Notes: generated by a model from the letters alone, not told the origin. Counted from the stretch's first letter, positions 43,148 to 51,565 are shown. The stretch is DNA of 59,788 nt from Candidatus Gagatemarchaeum stordalenia (GCA_003164815.1 PLUF01000032.1:1-59788), one strand, 5' to 3'. Program-made: numbers and translations.

Positions 43148-44098
43148 CTAATTCGCGCCCGGCGCGGATAGCGGAACGCTCTTCGCTCGTCGACGGACGG
43201 AGAACAGGTAGACGGACAGCGCGGCGCCGACGAACGGAGGGCCCTGTAGGAAGTTCAGCGTGATGATAGAGATCGCGATCAGGAAGCCGAGCCCACCGCA
43301 GATCAGCGAGAAGGCCTGGGCCTCCGACAGGCGCGTCCCTCTAAGGAACAGACCCAGCGACAGGCAGAGCGTCCCGGCGAGGAGGACATCGACGGCGGGA
43401 GGGACGGCCAGGTTCGGGAGCACCCAGAATATCACGAAGAACGACGTCGTCGAGGCAAATCCAATCGCGGCGAGCAGGCGGCCTCGCAGACGGCCGGGGC
43501 CCTCCGGGGTGGAGTGAGACGCAGGGAGCTCAAGTGCGACCAGAACCAGCACCCCGGCGATCCCGAGCGCGACGAGGTACTGGAGGGCCGGGGGAGAGTA
43601 GGGGAAGAACGCGAACCCGAAGAGCACGTCCAGCGCGAACAGGACCGCGACCAGAGGGAGCTTCCTCCCCGGGAGCCATCGGTCTCCGGAGGAGTCGGGG
43701 AAGAGGATAGTCGCGAGCGCCACCGGGATCGTGATGCTGAAGACGGAGTGGAAGATCGTGAGCTCGGTCGCCCAGACCCAGTTCACCCCGAAGAGACGCC
43801 CGTAGCTGCCCAGCAGGCCGAGTCCTCCCCAGTGTGGGTTGAACCAGCTCTTCACGTCGAGTCCCTCCTCGGCTATCCCGTAACCGCAACCCAGGGCGAA
43901 GACCGTCGGCCACCCCTTCCTCCATATGACGGTGAGCTCCCGCACCAGGACCGCCCCCGCGCCATACAGGCCGAGGAGGGCAGGAAGGGTCACCGGGTTG
44001 AGGAGGGAAGGGAGCGGGGTCGAGCCCGTGAGGAACTCGGCGATGACGATGGGCATGAAGAGGAGGAACAGAGTCCGTGACGCCGCTCTGGAGACCAA
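43148..44098 (-). CDS. Polytopic membrane protein of unknown family
   Basis: A 316-residue protein with about eight to nine membrane helices. One loop carries ALGCGYGIAEEGLDVKSWFN with an acidic pair, followed by NPHWGGLG and later FHSVFSITIPVALATILFPD. The EEG and conserved His/Asp loop hint at a metal site, but the EExxxR pattern of CPBP proteases is not present. No family is recognised. It lies 41 nt upstream of the DMT transporter on the same strand and is divergent from the SDR gene. Confidence 0.65.
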   Translation of the reverse strand: MVSRAASRTLFLLFMPIVIAEFLTGSTPLPSLLNPVTLPALLGLYGAGAVLVRELTVIWRKGWPTVFALGCGYGIAEEGLDVKSWFNPHWGGLGLLGSYGRLFGVNWVWATELTIFHSVFSITIPVALATILFPDSSGDRWLPGRKLPLVAVLFALDVLFGFAFFPYSPPALQYLVALGIAGVLVLVALELPASHSTPEGPGRLRGRLLAAIGFASTTSFFVIFWVLPNLAVPPAVDVLLAGTLCLSLGLFLRGTRLSEAQAFSLICGGLGFLIAISIITLNFLQGPPFVGAALSVYLFSVRRRAKSVPLSAPGAN

Positions 44099-44201
44099 CT
44101 GGACGCCCGGTCCCCGAGCGGAGCGGGATGTAGCGCTTTCGTATCCGGGATTGAAGGACCGGGATAATCGTTATGAACGGGCGCGGGGAGATGCCCGAAG
44201 G

Positions 44202-44987
44202 ATGCCAGGTAGACTCGAAGGCAAGGTAGCGCTCATCACCGGAGGCTCGAGGGGGATCGGGAGGGCCACGGCCCTGCTCTTCGCCGAGGAGGGGGCGATG
44301 GTCTGTGTCAACTTCACCGCTGGGGCCGAGGATGCTGCGAAGGTCGTCAGGGAGATAGTGGCGGCCGGGGGCGAGGCTGTCGCGCTGAAGGCGAACGTCG
44401 CGGACGAGGGCGAGGTCATCGCGATGGTAGAGGCGGCGGTCAAGAGGTTCGGGAGGGTCGACATACTGGTGAACAACGCCGGGATCCTGAGGCAGGGTGA
44501 CCTGTTCAGCCTCAAGACGGAGGACATCGACGCCATGCTCGGGGTGAACGTCAAGGGCGTGATCTTCTGCACGAGGGAGGTCGGCAGGCACATGGTCGAG
44601 AAGGGGTACGGGAAGATCGTGAACATCGCGAGCAACGCGGCGCTGGGGACCGCCTTCAAGGGGACGACCGGCTACGCGCTCACGAAGGCCGCGGTGCTCC
44701 TCCTGACGAAGAGGTTCGCACTCGAGTTCGCGGGGGCCGGGATCACCGTGAACTGCGTCTCGCCCGGCTACACGGAGACGGACATGACGATGAAAGGGAA
44801 GACCGCAAAGCAGTTCGAGGACTCGGTGGCGGACGTCTCGGCGCGGGCGATGCTGAGGAGGGTCGCCAAGCCCATAGAGATAGCGAAGGCGATCCTGTTC
44901 CTAGCGAGCGACGAGTCGAGCTTCACGACGGGGACGACGCTCATGGCCGACGGCGGCCGGACGGACTACCTCTCACACGGCTTCTGA
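44202..44987 (+). CDS. Short-chain dehydrogenase/reductase (FabG-like)
   Basis: A 261-residue SDR with all core motifs: ALITGGSRGIGRATAL (TGxxxGxG), VDILVNNAGI (NNAG), NIASNAALG (Ser of the triad) and GYALTKAAV (YxxxK), plus CVSPGYTETDM. It reduces or oxidises a carbonyl/alcohol with NAD(P)H. The frame is open upstream to 43926, but the ATG at 44202 gives the usual MPGRLEGKVALITGG start. A TATA-like GATAATCGTTAT lies about 34 nt upstream. Convergent with the malate dehydrogenase gene. Confidence 0.9.
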   Translation: MPGRLEGKVALITGGSRGIGRATALLFAEEGAMVCVNFTAGAEDAAKVVREIVAAGGEAVALKANVADEGEVIAMVEAAVKRFGRVDILVNNAGILRQGDLFSLKTEDIDAMLGVNVKGVIFCTREVGRHMVEKGYGKIVNIASNAALGTAFKGTTGYALTKAAVLLLTKRFALEFAGAGITVNCVSPGYTETDMTMKGKTAKQFEDSVADVSARAMLRRVAKPIEIAKAILFLASDESSFTTGTTLMADGGRTDYLSHGF

Positions 44988-45009
44988 GAATCCACCCTTG
45001 AGAAGGGGG

Positions 45010-45924
45010 TCAGAGCGGAGGGAGCGCGGCGATCCCTTCCCTTATCGTCTCGACGCCCTTCATGAACTGCACCCGTTCGCCCTCGTCGAGGGCCAGCTCG
45101 TAGACCTTCTCCACCCCCTTCGCACCGAGCATGAGAGGGACGCCGATGCCGAGCCCGCTCACCCCGTACTGGCCGTCGAGGAAGGTCGAGGCGGGCAGGA
45201 CGTCGTGCCTGTCCCACGCCACGGCCTTCACCATCCGGGCGATCGCGTTCCCGGGCGCGTCGACGGTCGCCCCCTTCTTTGAGATCACGTCTATCGCGAC
45301 CTGGCGGGTGCTCTGAATCGTCTCCTCTATCTGCTTTCCGTCCAGGATGGAGGTGAGAGGGACGCCCCCGATCGATGTGTATCTGGCGAGCGGGACCATG
45401 TTCTCCCCGTGCTCACCGATGACCAGGGCCATTATGGAGGAACGGGAGACGCCGAGCCTCAGCGAGAGCACGTGCTTGAAGCGCGAGAGGTCTAGAACTC
45501 CCCCCATCCCGACGACCCGCGCCGCGGGGAACCCCGTGGCCTTTTGGACGACGTAGTTCATCACGTCCATGGGGTTGGTGACGGTGATCGCGACCGCGTC
45601 CGGCGCGTACTTCCCCACCTCCTTGGCGACGGACGCCACGATCCCGGCGTTCTTCCCCAGGAGGTCCATCCGGGTCATACCCGGCTTCCGGGCGAGGCCG
45701 GCGGTAATCACCACCACGTCCGCCCCGGCAATGCTCGAGTAGTCGGAGGACCCCGTCACAGAGACGTCCACTCCCGCCTCCGAGAGCTTGTGGCTGATGT
45801 CGAGCGCCTCGCCTTCCGCGAGGCCCGGGACGATGTCCACGAGGATGAGGTCGTCCACGCCGAGGGATGCTACCTCGAGTGCGGCCTGAGCGCCCACGCG
45901 TCCGGCTCCGACGAATCCTATCAA
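45010..45924 (-). CDS. mdh: Malate dehydrogenase (LDH/MDH superfamily)
   Basis: A 304-residue enzyme with an N-terminal Rossmann GFVGAGRVGAQAALE, the substrate-binding ARKPGMTRMD loop (two Arg, as in MDH), TNPMDVMNYV and the catalytic His in VIGEHGENMV. The GMTR loop favours malate/oxaloacetate over lactate. It interconverts malate and oxaloacetate with NAD(P)H for central carbon metabolism. The start is a TTG, and no ATG is available nearby. Convergent with the SDR gene, 22 nt apart. Confidence 0.9.
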   Translation of the reverse strand: MIGFVGAGRVGAQAALEVASLGVDDLILVDIVPGLAEGEALDISHKLSEAGVDVSVTGSSDYSSIAGADVVVITAGLARKPGMTRMDLLGKNAGIVASVAKEVGKYAPDAVAITVTNPMDVMNYVVQKATGFPAARVVGMGGVLDLSRFKHVLSLRLGVSRSSIMALVIGEHGENMVPLARYTSIGGVPLTSILDGKQIEETIQSTRQVAIDVISKKGATVDAPGNAIARMVKAVAWDRHDVLPASTFLDGQYGVSGLGIGVPLMLGAKGVEKVYELALDEGERVQFMKGVETIREGIAALPPL

Positions 45925-46003
45925 TGGTATCGAGGCGGGGGACTGGGGACTCAGGATAAAAATCAGACTGGACCGAGCGCAGAATGAAGGAGTGTGCCGC
46001 CGG

Positions 46004-46300
46004 TCAGAGCCGGAGACCGAAGGACTGGGCGAAGTCCTCGAACTGGCTGTAGGCCGTCAGGAACGTGATGCCCCTCTCCGAGATCTTGTACTTTGCGTTC
46101 TTCTCGAGCATGTGCTCTTCCAGCAGCCCCGCGCCAACGAGGTCCGCGATGAGCTTGGTCATCCTGTTGTAGGAGACGTTGCCCTTCCTCAGCAGGGTCG
46201 TGATGCCCACTCCGTCACCCGCGGTGTTCATGTCCCTGGCCGTGACCAGGATGTCCGCGATTATCTTCGTCTGCGTTCTATACTGGGCCATTCCACCCAC
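46004..46300 (-). CDS. ArnR1-like winged-helix regulator
   Basis: A 98-residue winged helix of the ArnR1-like type: TKIIADILVTARDM, GVGITTLLRKGNVSYNRMTK (recognition helix) and a wing ending in YKISERGITFL. It belongs to a small archaeal regulator group. The start may be the Met at residue 4 (MAQYR). The upstream membrane protein gene overlaps it by 23 nt, which suggests translational coupling and a joint sensor-regulator function. Confidence 0.8.
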   Translation of the reverse strand: MGGMAQYRTQTKIIADILVTARDMNTAGDGVGITTLLRKGNVSYNRMTKLIADLVGAGLLEEHMLEKNAKYKISERGITFLTAYSQFEDFAQSFGLRL

Positions 46301-46919
46301 TCTTCTTATTGAAAGTGAACCTCAACACGGGGATGAATAGTGTGACGAGTCCAACTTCTTTCATAAGCAACTGCACTATGTTTAACATTAGTCCGTCCGG
46401 GCTCACCAGAGAGACCCACCACCCTCCGGCGATCACCGCGAGGCCGCAAGCAATGAGGAGCGTGTTGGGGTTCCGGTTCTTCGAGTACGCGAAGAGCGTC
46501 TCGACCACACCGTAGAGGATGAAGTAGAAGGAAAGGCTGGTGAGTATCACCACGAGGCTCGTCTGGTTCACGGCCATCAACGGGAAGAGGGCGAGCATGA
46601 CCCCCATCCTCTTGTCGAAGAAGACGTCGAGCATGTGCGAGAACGCGAGGAAGAAGTAGCCTGCCGTCTCGAGGAACAGGCCGGCTATGAGGAGCGTCGC
46701 GACCGAGACCTCAAGGCCCGGGATCACGTATAGAGTGTTGAGCTGGTAGAGCCCCTCGAGCAGGAACCCCGCTCCGAGGAACATGAAGGCGGCCGCAAGC
46801 CGGAGGAGGGAGGAGCTCTTTGTCTGCCGGACCCCCTTGTAGGACACGACTGCGATGGAGAAGGCAACAAAAGCCCCTATGAATTGAAGGACATCCTCCA
46901 TCAGCACTAGACCCTGCAT
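46278..46919 (-). CDS. Seven-helix membrane protein coupled to a regulator
   Basis: A 213-residue protein with seven membrane helices, basic loops (SYKGVRQTKSSS, FAYSKNRNPN) and a basic C-terminus. The layout resembles small 7TM sensor proteins, but no family motif is clear. Its end overlaps the ArnR1-like regulator gene by 23 nt. The two probably form one unit in which the membrane protein provides the signal; this is inference from position. Confidence 0.6.
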   Translation of the reverse strand: MQGLVLMEDVLQFIGAFVAFSIAVVSYKGVRQTKSSSLLRLAAAFMFLGAGFLLEGLYQLNTLYVIPGLEVSVATLLIAGLFLETAGYFFLAFSHMLDVFFDKRMGVMLALFPLMAVNQTSLVVILTSLSFYFILYGVVETLFAYSKNRNPNTLLIACGLAVIAGGWWVSLVSPDGLMLNIVQLLMKEVGLVTLFIPVLRFTFNKKSGWNGPV

Positions 46920-47092
46920 GGCCGATTCTGGAAAAAGTGCCGGCTACTCTTGTATAAAAGTTTGATGCAGTATTCCTCCGTCTGCCGACCCCGATTCTGG
47001 TGGGGGAGGAAGACAGTCCTGTGTTGCGGCCGGCTCTTCAGGCCGACGTCTGATTAAAACGAATTATTCGGTAATTAACAGACCCAAACTGC

Positions 47093-47110
47093 ATAAACAT
47101 TAAATATATC
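47093..47110 (+). promoter_or_regulatory. TATA box of the tfb gene
   Basis: The AT-rich block contains CATTAAATATATC, a strong archaeal TATA box about 50 nt before the ATG at 47155, with several further AT-rich elements upstream (47050-47080). It implies a leader of about 25 nt. Confidence 0.6.
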
Positions 47111-47154
47111 TGAGCGACCTCCAAGAACGATTACCTCTTTTCGGTGCCATTGCG

Positions 47155-48093
47155 ATGTCCTACGAACGAGACTACACTAGGGCGATGAGGCTGCAGAAGG
47201 CCCTCGACAAGTGCCCCCGGTGCGGGAAGGGGCCGATGGTAGTGGACACCAACGGTGGGGAACTGGTCTGCAGCAACTGCGGGTTCGTGGTCAAGGAGAA
47301 GATCGTGGAGACGGGCCCAGAGTGGAGGTCGTTCTCGAAGGACGAGAAGGCCGACCGGTCGAGGAGCGGTACCCCAACTTCGATAGCGATGCACGACATG
47401 GGGCTCGCCACGGTCATAGGTGGGATCAACAAGGACGCCTCGGGCAAGTCTCTCTCGTCCTCCATGAAGGCGACCGTGGAGAGGCTGAGGACCTGGGACA
47501 GCAGGAGCCAGGTGCACGAGCCCATGGACAGGAACCTCAGGCAGGCCTTCAGCGAGCTCGACCGGCTCTCGGACAAGCTCGCAGTCTCGGACGCGGTGGT
47601 CGAGAAGGCGGCCTACATCTACCGCAAGGCGCTCGAGCGGGGGCTTGTGCGCGGTCGCTCGATCTCGGCGATAATCGCCGCTTCGCTCTATGCCGCTTGC
47701 AGGGATCGCGAGACACCGAGGACCCTCAAGGACCTCGCCGTGGTCTCGAACGTGAAGAAGAAGGACATCGCGAGGTGCTACAGGCTTCTGCTGAAGGAGA
47801 TGGACATCAAGATGCCGGTGGCGGACCCGATCAAGTGCGTCTCAAGGATCGCTTCCAGGGCCGGGCTCTCGGAGAAGACGAAGAGAAGGGCGCTAGAGAT
47901 ACTCAAGAAGGCCGAGGAGGCGAGGATATCAGCAGGGAAGGACCCCATGGGCCTGGCGGCCGCGGCGCTCTACGTCTCGTGCACGCTGGAGGGGGAGGAC
48001 AAGACGCAGAGGGATGTCGCCGAGGCGGCAGGGGTGACCGAGGTAACGATCAGGAACAGGTACAAGGGCCTCAGGTCCGCCCTAGGAATCTGA
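47155..48093 (+). CDS. tfb: Transcription initiation factor B (TFB)
   Basis: A 312-residue TFIIB homologue. An N-terminal zinc ribbon CPRCGKGPMVV...CSNCGFVV is followed by the B-reader region TGPEWRSFSKDEKADRSRSG and two cyclin folds (about 105-205 and 210-310), ending with an HTH-like AAGVTEVTIRNRYKGLRSA that binds the BRE element. It recruits RNA polymerase to TBP-bound promoters. Many archaea carry several TFBs; this may be one of a set. A strong TATA box precedes it. Confidence 0.93.
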   Translation: MSYERDYTRAMRLQKALDKCPRCGKGPMVVDTNGGELVCSNCGFVVKEKIVETGPEWRSFSKDEKADRSRSGTPTSIAMHDMGLATVIGGINKDASGKSLSSSMKATVERLRTWDSRSQVHEPMDRNLRQAFSELDRLSDKLAVSDAVVEKAAYIYRKALERGLVRGRSISAIIAASLYAACRDRETPRTLKDLAVVSNVKKKDIARCYRLLLKEMDIKMPVADPIKCVSRIASRAGLSEKTKRRALEILKKAEEARISAGKDPMGLAAAALYVSCTLEGEDKTQRDVAEAAGVTEVTIRNRYKGLRSALGI

Positions 48094-48112
48094 GCACTCC
48101 TCTTCTCAAAAT

Positions 48113-48130
48113 CTCTAATAAGAGTTAGAG
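48113..48130. promoter_or_regulatory. Inverted repeat upstream of the double-HTH gene
   Basis: CTCTAA (48113-48118) and TTAGAG (48125-48130) form a 6-bp inverted repeat with a 6-nt spacer. It lies about 20-40 nt upstream of the TATA-like CAATATATAAG (48151-48161), a place suited to an activator or autoregulator. Confidence 0.4.
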
Positions 48131-48195
48131 AATACATAGAAATTTCATCGCAATATATAAGTAACCTGACCGCGGGTGCAGGGCGAAGGACAGCA

Positions 48196-49383
48196 ATGAG
48201 TCTAGAAAGGACCGCCGAGACAGGGGAAGAGGAAAGCTCCAACATTAAGACTGGACAGCTGGCAAAACTGATCACCGAAGTGGGACCCAACATCTCCGAG
48301 ATCGCGCGGCGGCTCGGCCAGTACAAGGAGTCGGTCCGCTACCGCTACAAGGAGAAGCTGCTCAACAAGGGCTTCGCCGTGAGGGTCGCAGTCGACCACG
48401 AGAAGCTCGGGCTGCGGCGCATAATCATGCTGATGGACTTCGCAGACGGGTACAGGGACGTCGCGGAGCTCATGCTCACCATAATGAGCTACGAAGGATA
48501 CATCGTCGCCTTCGAGAAGGTGCTGCCCGACGGCAGGTTCCTCGTGCACGCCTCTGTGCCCGACGAGAAGGTGGAGGCTTACCGCGAGTTCTTCGGCGGC
48601 CTCAAGGAGCAGGGCTACTTCAGGTCATTCGAGTTCTACACCTTCCACTGGTTCAGGAACGCGCCGATGAAGACCGAGATGTACGACTTCGACGAGGGCC
48701 TGTGGGACTTCGACTGGTCGACGGAGGCCAAGGTCGACCGTCAGGCGGCCTCGTACATGCCCTCGGCGAGGGAGAAGTTCGACGCGACCGACCTCAAGAT
48801 CCTGAAACAGCTGCAGATGGACGGCAACAGGAGCTTGGCGGACATGGCGCAGACCCTCAAGATCAACTACAAGACGCTGACCTGGCACTACAGGAAGCAC
48901 ATCGAGGAGAGGAAGCTCATCAAGGGGTACGTGATCAACTGGATGGGGACCAAGTACGACTACAAGGCGGACAGGGCGCTCAACAAGAAGCACACCTACC
49001 TCGCCGTGTCGGTCCTATTCTCCGACCTGGACCAGGCCAAGAGGATAGACGTGATGTCCCGGCTCAACCAGCTGCCGTTCATCTGGTCGGAAGCGGTGGG
49101 CGACCGGTACGAGGCAGAGCTCATCTTCCCGATAGAGTCGATCACCGAGGGGCTCCAGCTCCTGGCCGAGGTCATCTCCGAGACTAAGACCAGCGCGAGA
49201 TACTTCATCATCGACCAGCGCCACGCCCTCTCGTTCAGCATCATCCCCGAGCTCTACGACGAGACGAGGCAGGCATGGCAGTTCAACGAAGAGCTCCTGC
49301 TGCGCAGGTTCGAGAACCTCCTGCAGAAGGCAAAGGGCATACAGCAAGAGAGCGCTACGCCGAAGCAAAAGTCCAGCCAGTAG
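48196..49383 (+). CDS. Regulator with two AsnC/Lrp-like winged-helix domains
   Basis: A 395-residue protein. The first winged helix (about 20-70, PNISEIARRLGQYKESVRYR) is followed by an alpha/beta ligand-like domain. A second winged helix (about 195-245, FDATDLKILKQLQMDGNRSL and LKINYKTLTWHYRK) precedes a second similar domain. Lrp-type proteins sense amino acids or other small molecules. Two such units in one chain may mimic the usual dimer. A TATA-like CAATATATAAG is about 40 nt upstream, with an inverted repeat beyond it. It follows tfb on the same strand. Confidence 0.8.
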   Translation: MSLERTAETGEEESSNIKTGQLAKLITEVGPNISEIARRLGQYKESVRYRYKEKLLNKGFAVRVAVDHEKLGLRRIIMLMDFADGYRDVAELMLTIMSYEGYIVAFEKVLPDGRFLVHASVPDEKVEAYREFFGGLKEQGYFRSFEFYTFHWFRNAPMKTEMYDFDEGLWDFDWSTEAKVDRQAASYMPSAREKFDATDLKILKQLQMDGNRSLADMAQTLKINYKTLTWHYRKHIEERKLIKGYVINWMGTKYDYKADRALNKKHTYLAVSVLFSDLDQAKRIDVMSRLNQLPFIWSEAVGDRYEAELIFPIESITEGLQLLAEVISETKTSARYFIIDQRHALSFSIIPELYDETRQAWQFNEELLLRRFENLLQKAKGIQQESATPKQKSSQ

Positions 49384-49516
49384 AACCGCGGGCGGCCCGT
49401 CACCTCGAGTCGAACGTCGAGCAGGAATGCTCACGATCGGATCCGGAAGCCCTAGGGGATAGACAAGAAACCGTATCCCCAGTGCAGGCCGGCTTTACAG
49501 CTCAAATGCTATTGCT

Positions 49517-49636
49517 TCAGTAGCTGGGTCCGAATCCACCGATTGGTTCGAGCGTGTAGCTGGGTCCAAACCCGCCTATCGGCTCCATCGAGTAGCTGGG
49601 TCCGAAGCCTCCGATTGGGTCTGCAAAATTGTTCAT
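49517..49636 (-). CDS. 39-residue peptide with three PIGGFGPSY repeats
   Basis: A 39-residue frame reads MNNFA then three near-identical units, each (D/E)PIGGFGPSY, joined by SM and TL, with the stop directly after the third Tyr. The period is 12 residues (36 nt). The DNA repeats differ at synonymous sites (for example GGAGGCTTC, GGCGGGTTT, GGTGGATTC for GGF), so the protein sequence is what is conserved. An in-frame TAG lies four codons before the ATG, fixing the start. A TATA-like TTAATT is centred 26-27 nt before the ATG. No family is known to me. It could be a structural, adhesive or peptide-precursor protein. Confidence 0.65.
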   Translation of the reverse strand: MNNFADPIGGFGPSYSMEPIGGFGPSYTLEPIGGFGPSY

Positions 49637-49646
49637 GCCATATGGC
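49637..49646. promoter_or_regulatory. 10-bp palindrome directly before the repeat-peptide start
   Basis: GCCATATGGC is a perfect palindrome touching the ATG of the minus-strand repeat peptide. With the TATA-like TTAATT at 49660-49665 it would overlap the transcription start. It could be an operator or chance. Confidence 0.3.
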
Positions 49647-49659
49647 TAGTATGGCACTG

Positions 49660-49665
49660 AATTAA
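49660..49665 (-). promoter_or_regulatory. TATA-like box for the repeat peptide
   Basis: On the minus strand the box reads TTAATT and is centred 26-27 nt before the ATG at 49636, the spacing of leaderless archaeal genes. Confidence 0.45.
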
Positions 49666-49721
49666 GCTTAGCGTTTTCTTGGTGTTACACTGTGATTTTC
49701 CATGAGAAGTCTAACTAGCTG

Positions 49722-50249
49722 TCAGCCTTCTTTGACGCGATTCTTCTTCATCTTCTTCAGCTCTTCTTCGGTAAAGAGGGCATTGAAGTGGGTCGAGAGT
49801 ATCTTGACGTACGTCTCGGACTCCTTCTCGTTCATGTACTGGAACATGTAGTTCCCGCGGTACGGCGACGGTTCGCCGTCCCTTGAGATGAACTCGATGT
49901 GGATGAGCGGGTCGCCATGCCGGACAGTTATGGGCGCCCTCTCGTTGTTGAGGTTGACGAGCTCGAGGGCGAGCCTCCCGACGAATCCGCTGTGGACCTT
50001 GACCGAGTTCAGGAAGGAGAGCCCCATGCGCCCGAACCGGCTCTTGGCGGTGAGGTGGGCCACATAATTGGGGGGAGTGAAGATGACCTCCTTGGAGATC
50101 ATGTTCCTGTGCTCGAGGTAATTGAGAGTCCTGTCCTCCCTCACCGTCAGCACGTAGCCGTCGCCGTCGAATCCCTCGGGCGAGGTCGGGGAGATAACCT
50201 TGTACTTATCGACTAGCTCTGTCAGGATCGATTTGCCGATTACTGTCAT
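49722..50249 (-). CDS. dCTP deaminase/dUTPase-fold protein
   Basis: A 175-residue protein of the dCTP deaminase/dUTPase family. The motif LTAKSRFGRMGL replaces the usual GRSSxxRxG, and VHSGFVGRLALELVNLN followed by RHGDPLIHIEFI matches the central beta-strands that build the trimer active site. It would deaminate dCTP or hydrolyse dUTP, keeping uracil out of DNA. The open frame reaches 50483, but the ATG at 50249 gives a normal MTVIGKSIL start. It overlaps the end of the CPBP gene by 44 nt, so the two are co-transcribed. Confidence 0.75.
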   Translation of the reverse strand: MTVIGKSILTELVDKYKVISPTSPEGFDGDGYVLTVREDRTLNYLEHRNMISKEVIFTPPNYVAHLTAKSRFGRMGLSFLNSVKVHSGFVGRLALELVNLNNERAPITVRHGDPLIHIEFISRDGEPSPYRGNYMFQYMNEKESETYVKILSTHFNALFTEEELKKMKKNRVKEG

Positions 50250-51279
50250 CCGCAGTGACCTGTCGCCTCGTGTTAATAACTCGCTTGAAGAAGAGGTTCG
50301 CGAAGTAGAGAAGCCCGGGCACCCCGACGAGGATGACGATGTCAAGGGTGGGAACGACGCTGTATACGCTGTTCGACGTCCATGAGACCCCGTATGCGGC
50401 CTGCCCGTAGAAGGCGAACGCGTTCGAGGCGAAGTCGACGGCCCAGTGGAAGATGATGCTCGCGTGCAGGCCGTATCTGACATAGAGGTAGGCGAGCGCG
50501 GCGCCGTCCAGCGCGGCCTCGCTGACCTTCCCTATGTCCCAACCCGAGCCCGAGAGGTAGTGGGCCAGCCCGAACAAGACTGAGCTCAGGGCGATCAGGA
50601 AGTAGACCAGCAGCCTCAGGAAGGTGTTCGCCGCCTCGTTAGGCTCCTCTCCGGCCCCGCCCTCCCACGCGGCCGAGGGTCGCCAGAGCGCCTTGAGCAT
50701 TCGTCTCGCGCCCGACCTCGTTGCGAGCAGGACCAGGAAGAGAGGCACGCCGATGAGGAAGAACCTGAAGCCGACCTCCTCTATCAGCGGGGCCAACGTG
50801 AAGCTGACCAGAAGGCCGTACGGATCGCCCGAGAGCCCTCCCGCCGAGACGCCCACCGAGGTCTGGAAGAGGTCCAGCAGGATGGTCGCCAGCAGCGTAG
50901 CTCCGAGGATCATTATGGTCGCGGAGAGCGGGTTCTGGAGGAGTGCGCCCACACCGTCCCGGGATGCAGACCTGAGCGCCCGGACGAAACCCCCTCCCTG
51001 CACGAAGGCCAGCACGATGAAGAATGAGAACAGGGCGGTCAGCGAGACGAAGAGGACTCCGAAGGAGGGGTTGAGCGGGAGCGAGACCGCGAAGAGGCCG
51101 ATGTAGACCGGCAGCGAGGCGATCTGGGTCTCATAGGTGTAGGGCGGGGTGCTCGTCGAGAGGTGCGGCGAGAAGATGGCGTAGGTCCCGTAGGGAATGG
51201 AGAGGACGAAGAGGACGAGGGTGAGCGCGATGATCGCGGAGTAGACCAGCCCGATAAAGTTGATTCTGCCCTGCTCCAA
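50206..51279 (-). CDS. CPBP (CAAX-like) intramembrane metalloprotease
   Basis: A 357-residue protein with about eight membrane helices. The family motifs are EEVGFR (EExxxR), FGLAHYLSG with its His, and HWAVDFASN (HxxxD-like). These are the zinc site of CPBP/Rce1-type proteases, which process peptides or proteins in the membrane. An N-terminal four-helix part precedes the catalytic domain. The gene lies 6 nt after the zinc-ribbon gene and overlaps the dCTP deaminase-like gene. Confidence 0.85.
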   Translation of the reverse strand: MEQGRINFIGLVYSAIIALTLVLFVLSIPYGTYAIFSPHLSTSTPPYTYETQIASLPVYIGLFAVSLPLNPSFGVLFVSLTALFSFFIVLAFVQGGGFVRALRSASRDGVGALLQNPLSATIMILGATLLATILLDLFQTSVGVSAGGLSGDPYGLLVSFTLAPLIEEVGFRFFLIGVPLFLVLLATRSGARRMLKALWRPSAAWEGGAGEEPNEAANTFLRLLVYFLIALSSVLFGLAHYLSGSGWDIGKVSEAALDGAALAYLYVRYGLHASIIFHWAVDFASNAFAFYGQAAYGVSWTSNSVYSVVPTLDIVILVGVPGLLYFANLFFKRVINTRRQVTADDSNRQIDPDRASR

Positions 51280-51285
51280 ACGACT

Positions 51286-51531
51286 TCAGTCCGTGGCCTT
51301 TTGCGGGCCTTTCTCGTCCTTCGGCGTCTCCTCGAGGAAGGCGATGCCGTTGTATCCGCACTTTGGGCACAGATAGTTCTGCGGTATCAGCCACCCCCCT
51401 AGCTCGCCTATCTTCTGGAGAGGGGCGAGGCAGACCGGGCAGAGTCGTGGAGTCGTGGAGAAGACCTTGCGTCTGACGAGCCTCGGGGTGCCTGTCTCTT
51501 CGTCCTCCAAGTCTTTCGAGGTCGTAGTCAA
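51286..51531 (-). CDS. Small zinc-ribbon protein
   Basis: An 81-residue protein with CPVC and CPKC knuckles (LCPVCLAPLQKIGELGGW and YLCPKCGYNG) separated by about 20 residues, forming one zinc ribbon. Flanks are charged. The TTG start is only about 15 nt after a TATA-like GTTAAAGCC, so a downstream TTG may be the true start. It leads an operon with the CPBP protease and the dCTP deaminase-like protein. The function is unknown. Confidence 0.65.
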   Translation of the reverse strand: MTTTSKDLEDEETGTPRLVRRKVFSTTPRLCPVCLAPLQKIGELGGWLIPQNYLCPKCGYNGIAFLEETPKDEKGPQKATD

Positions 51532-51565
51532 ACTCGGAGGCTTTAACGCTTTTCGCGTGGACCAC

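Noticed and set aside
43148..44098. CPBP protease assignment for the polytopic membrane protein
   Set aside because: It has an EEG pair but no EExxxR and no later His motifs in the expected order.
43530..44591. 353-codon minus-strand frame overlapping the membrane protein and the SDR
   Set aside because: Pro/Arg/His-rich, overlaps two good genes in other frames.
50250..50483. Upstream extension of the dCTP deaminase-like gene
   Set aside because: Ser/Arg-rich translation of the CPBP gene in another frame; the family begins at MTVIGKS.
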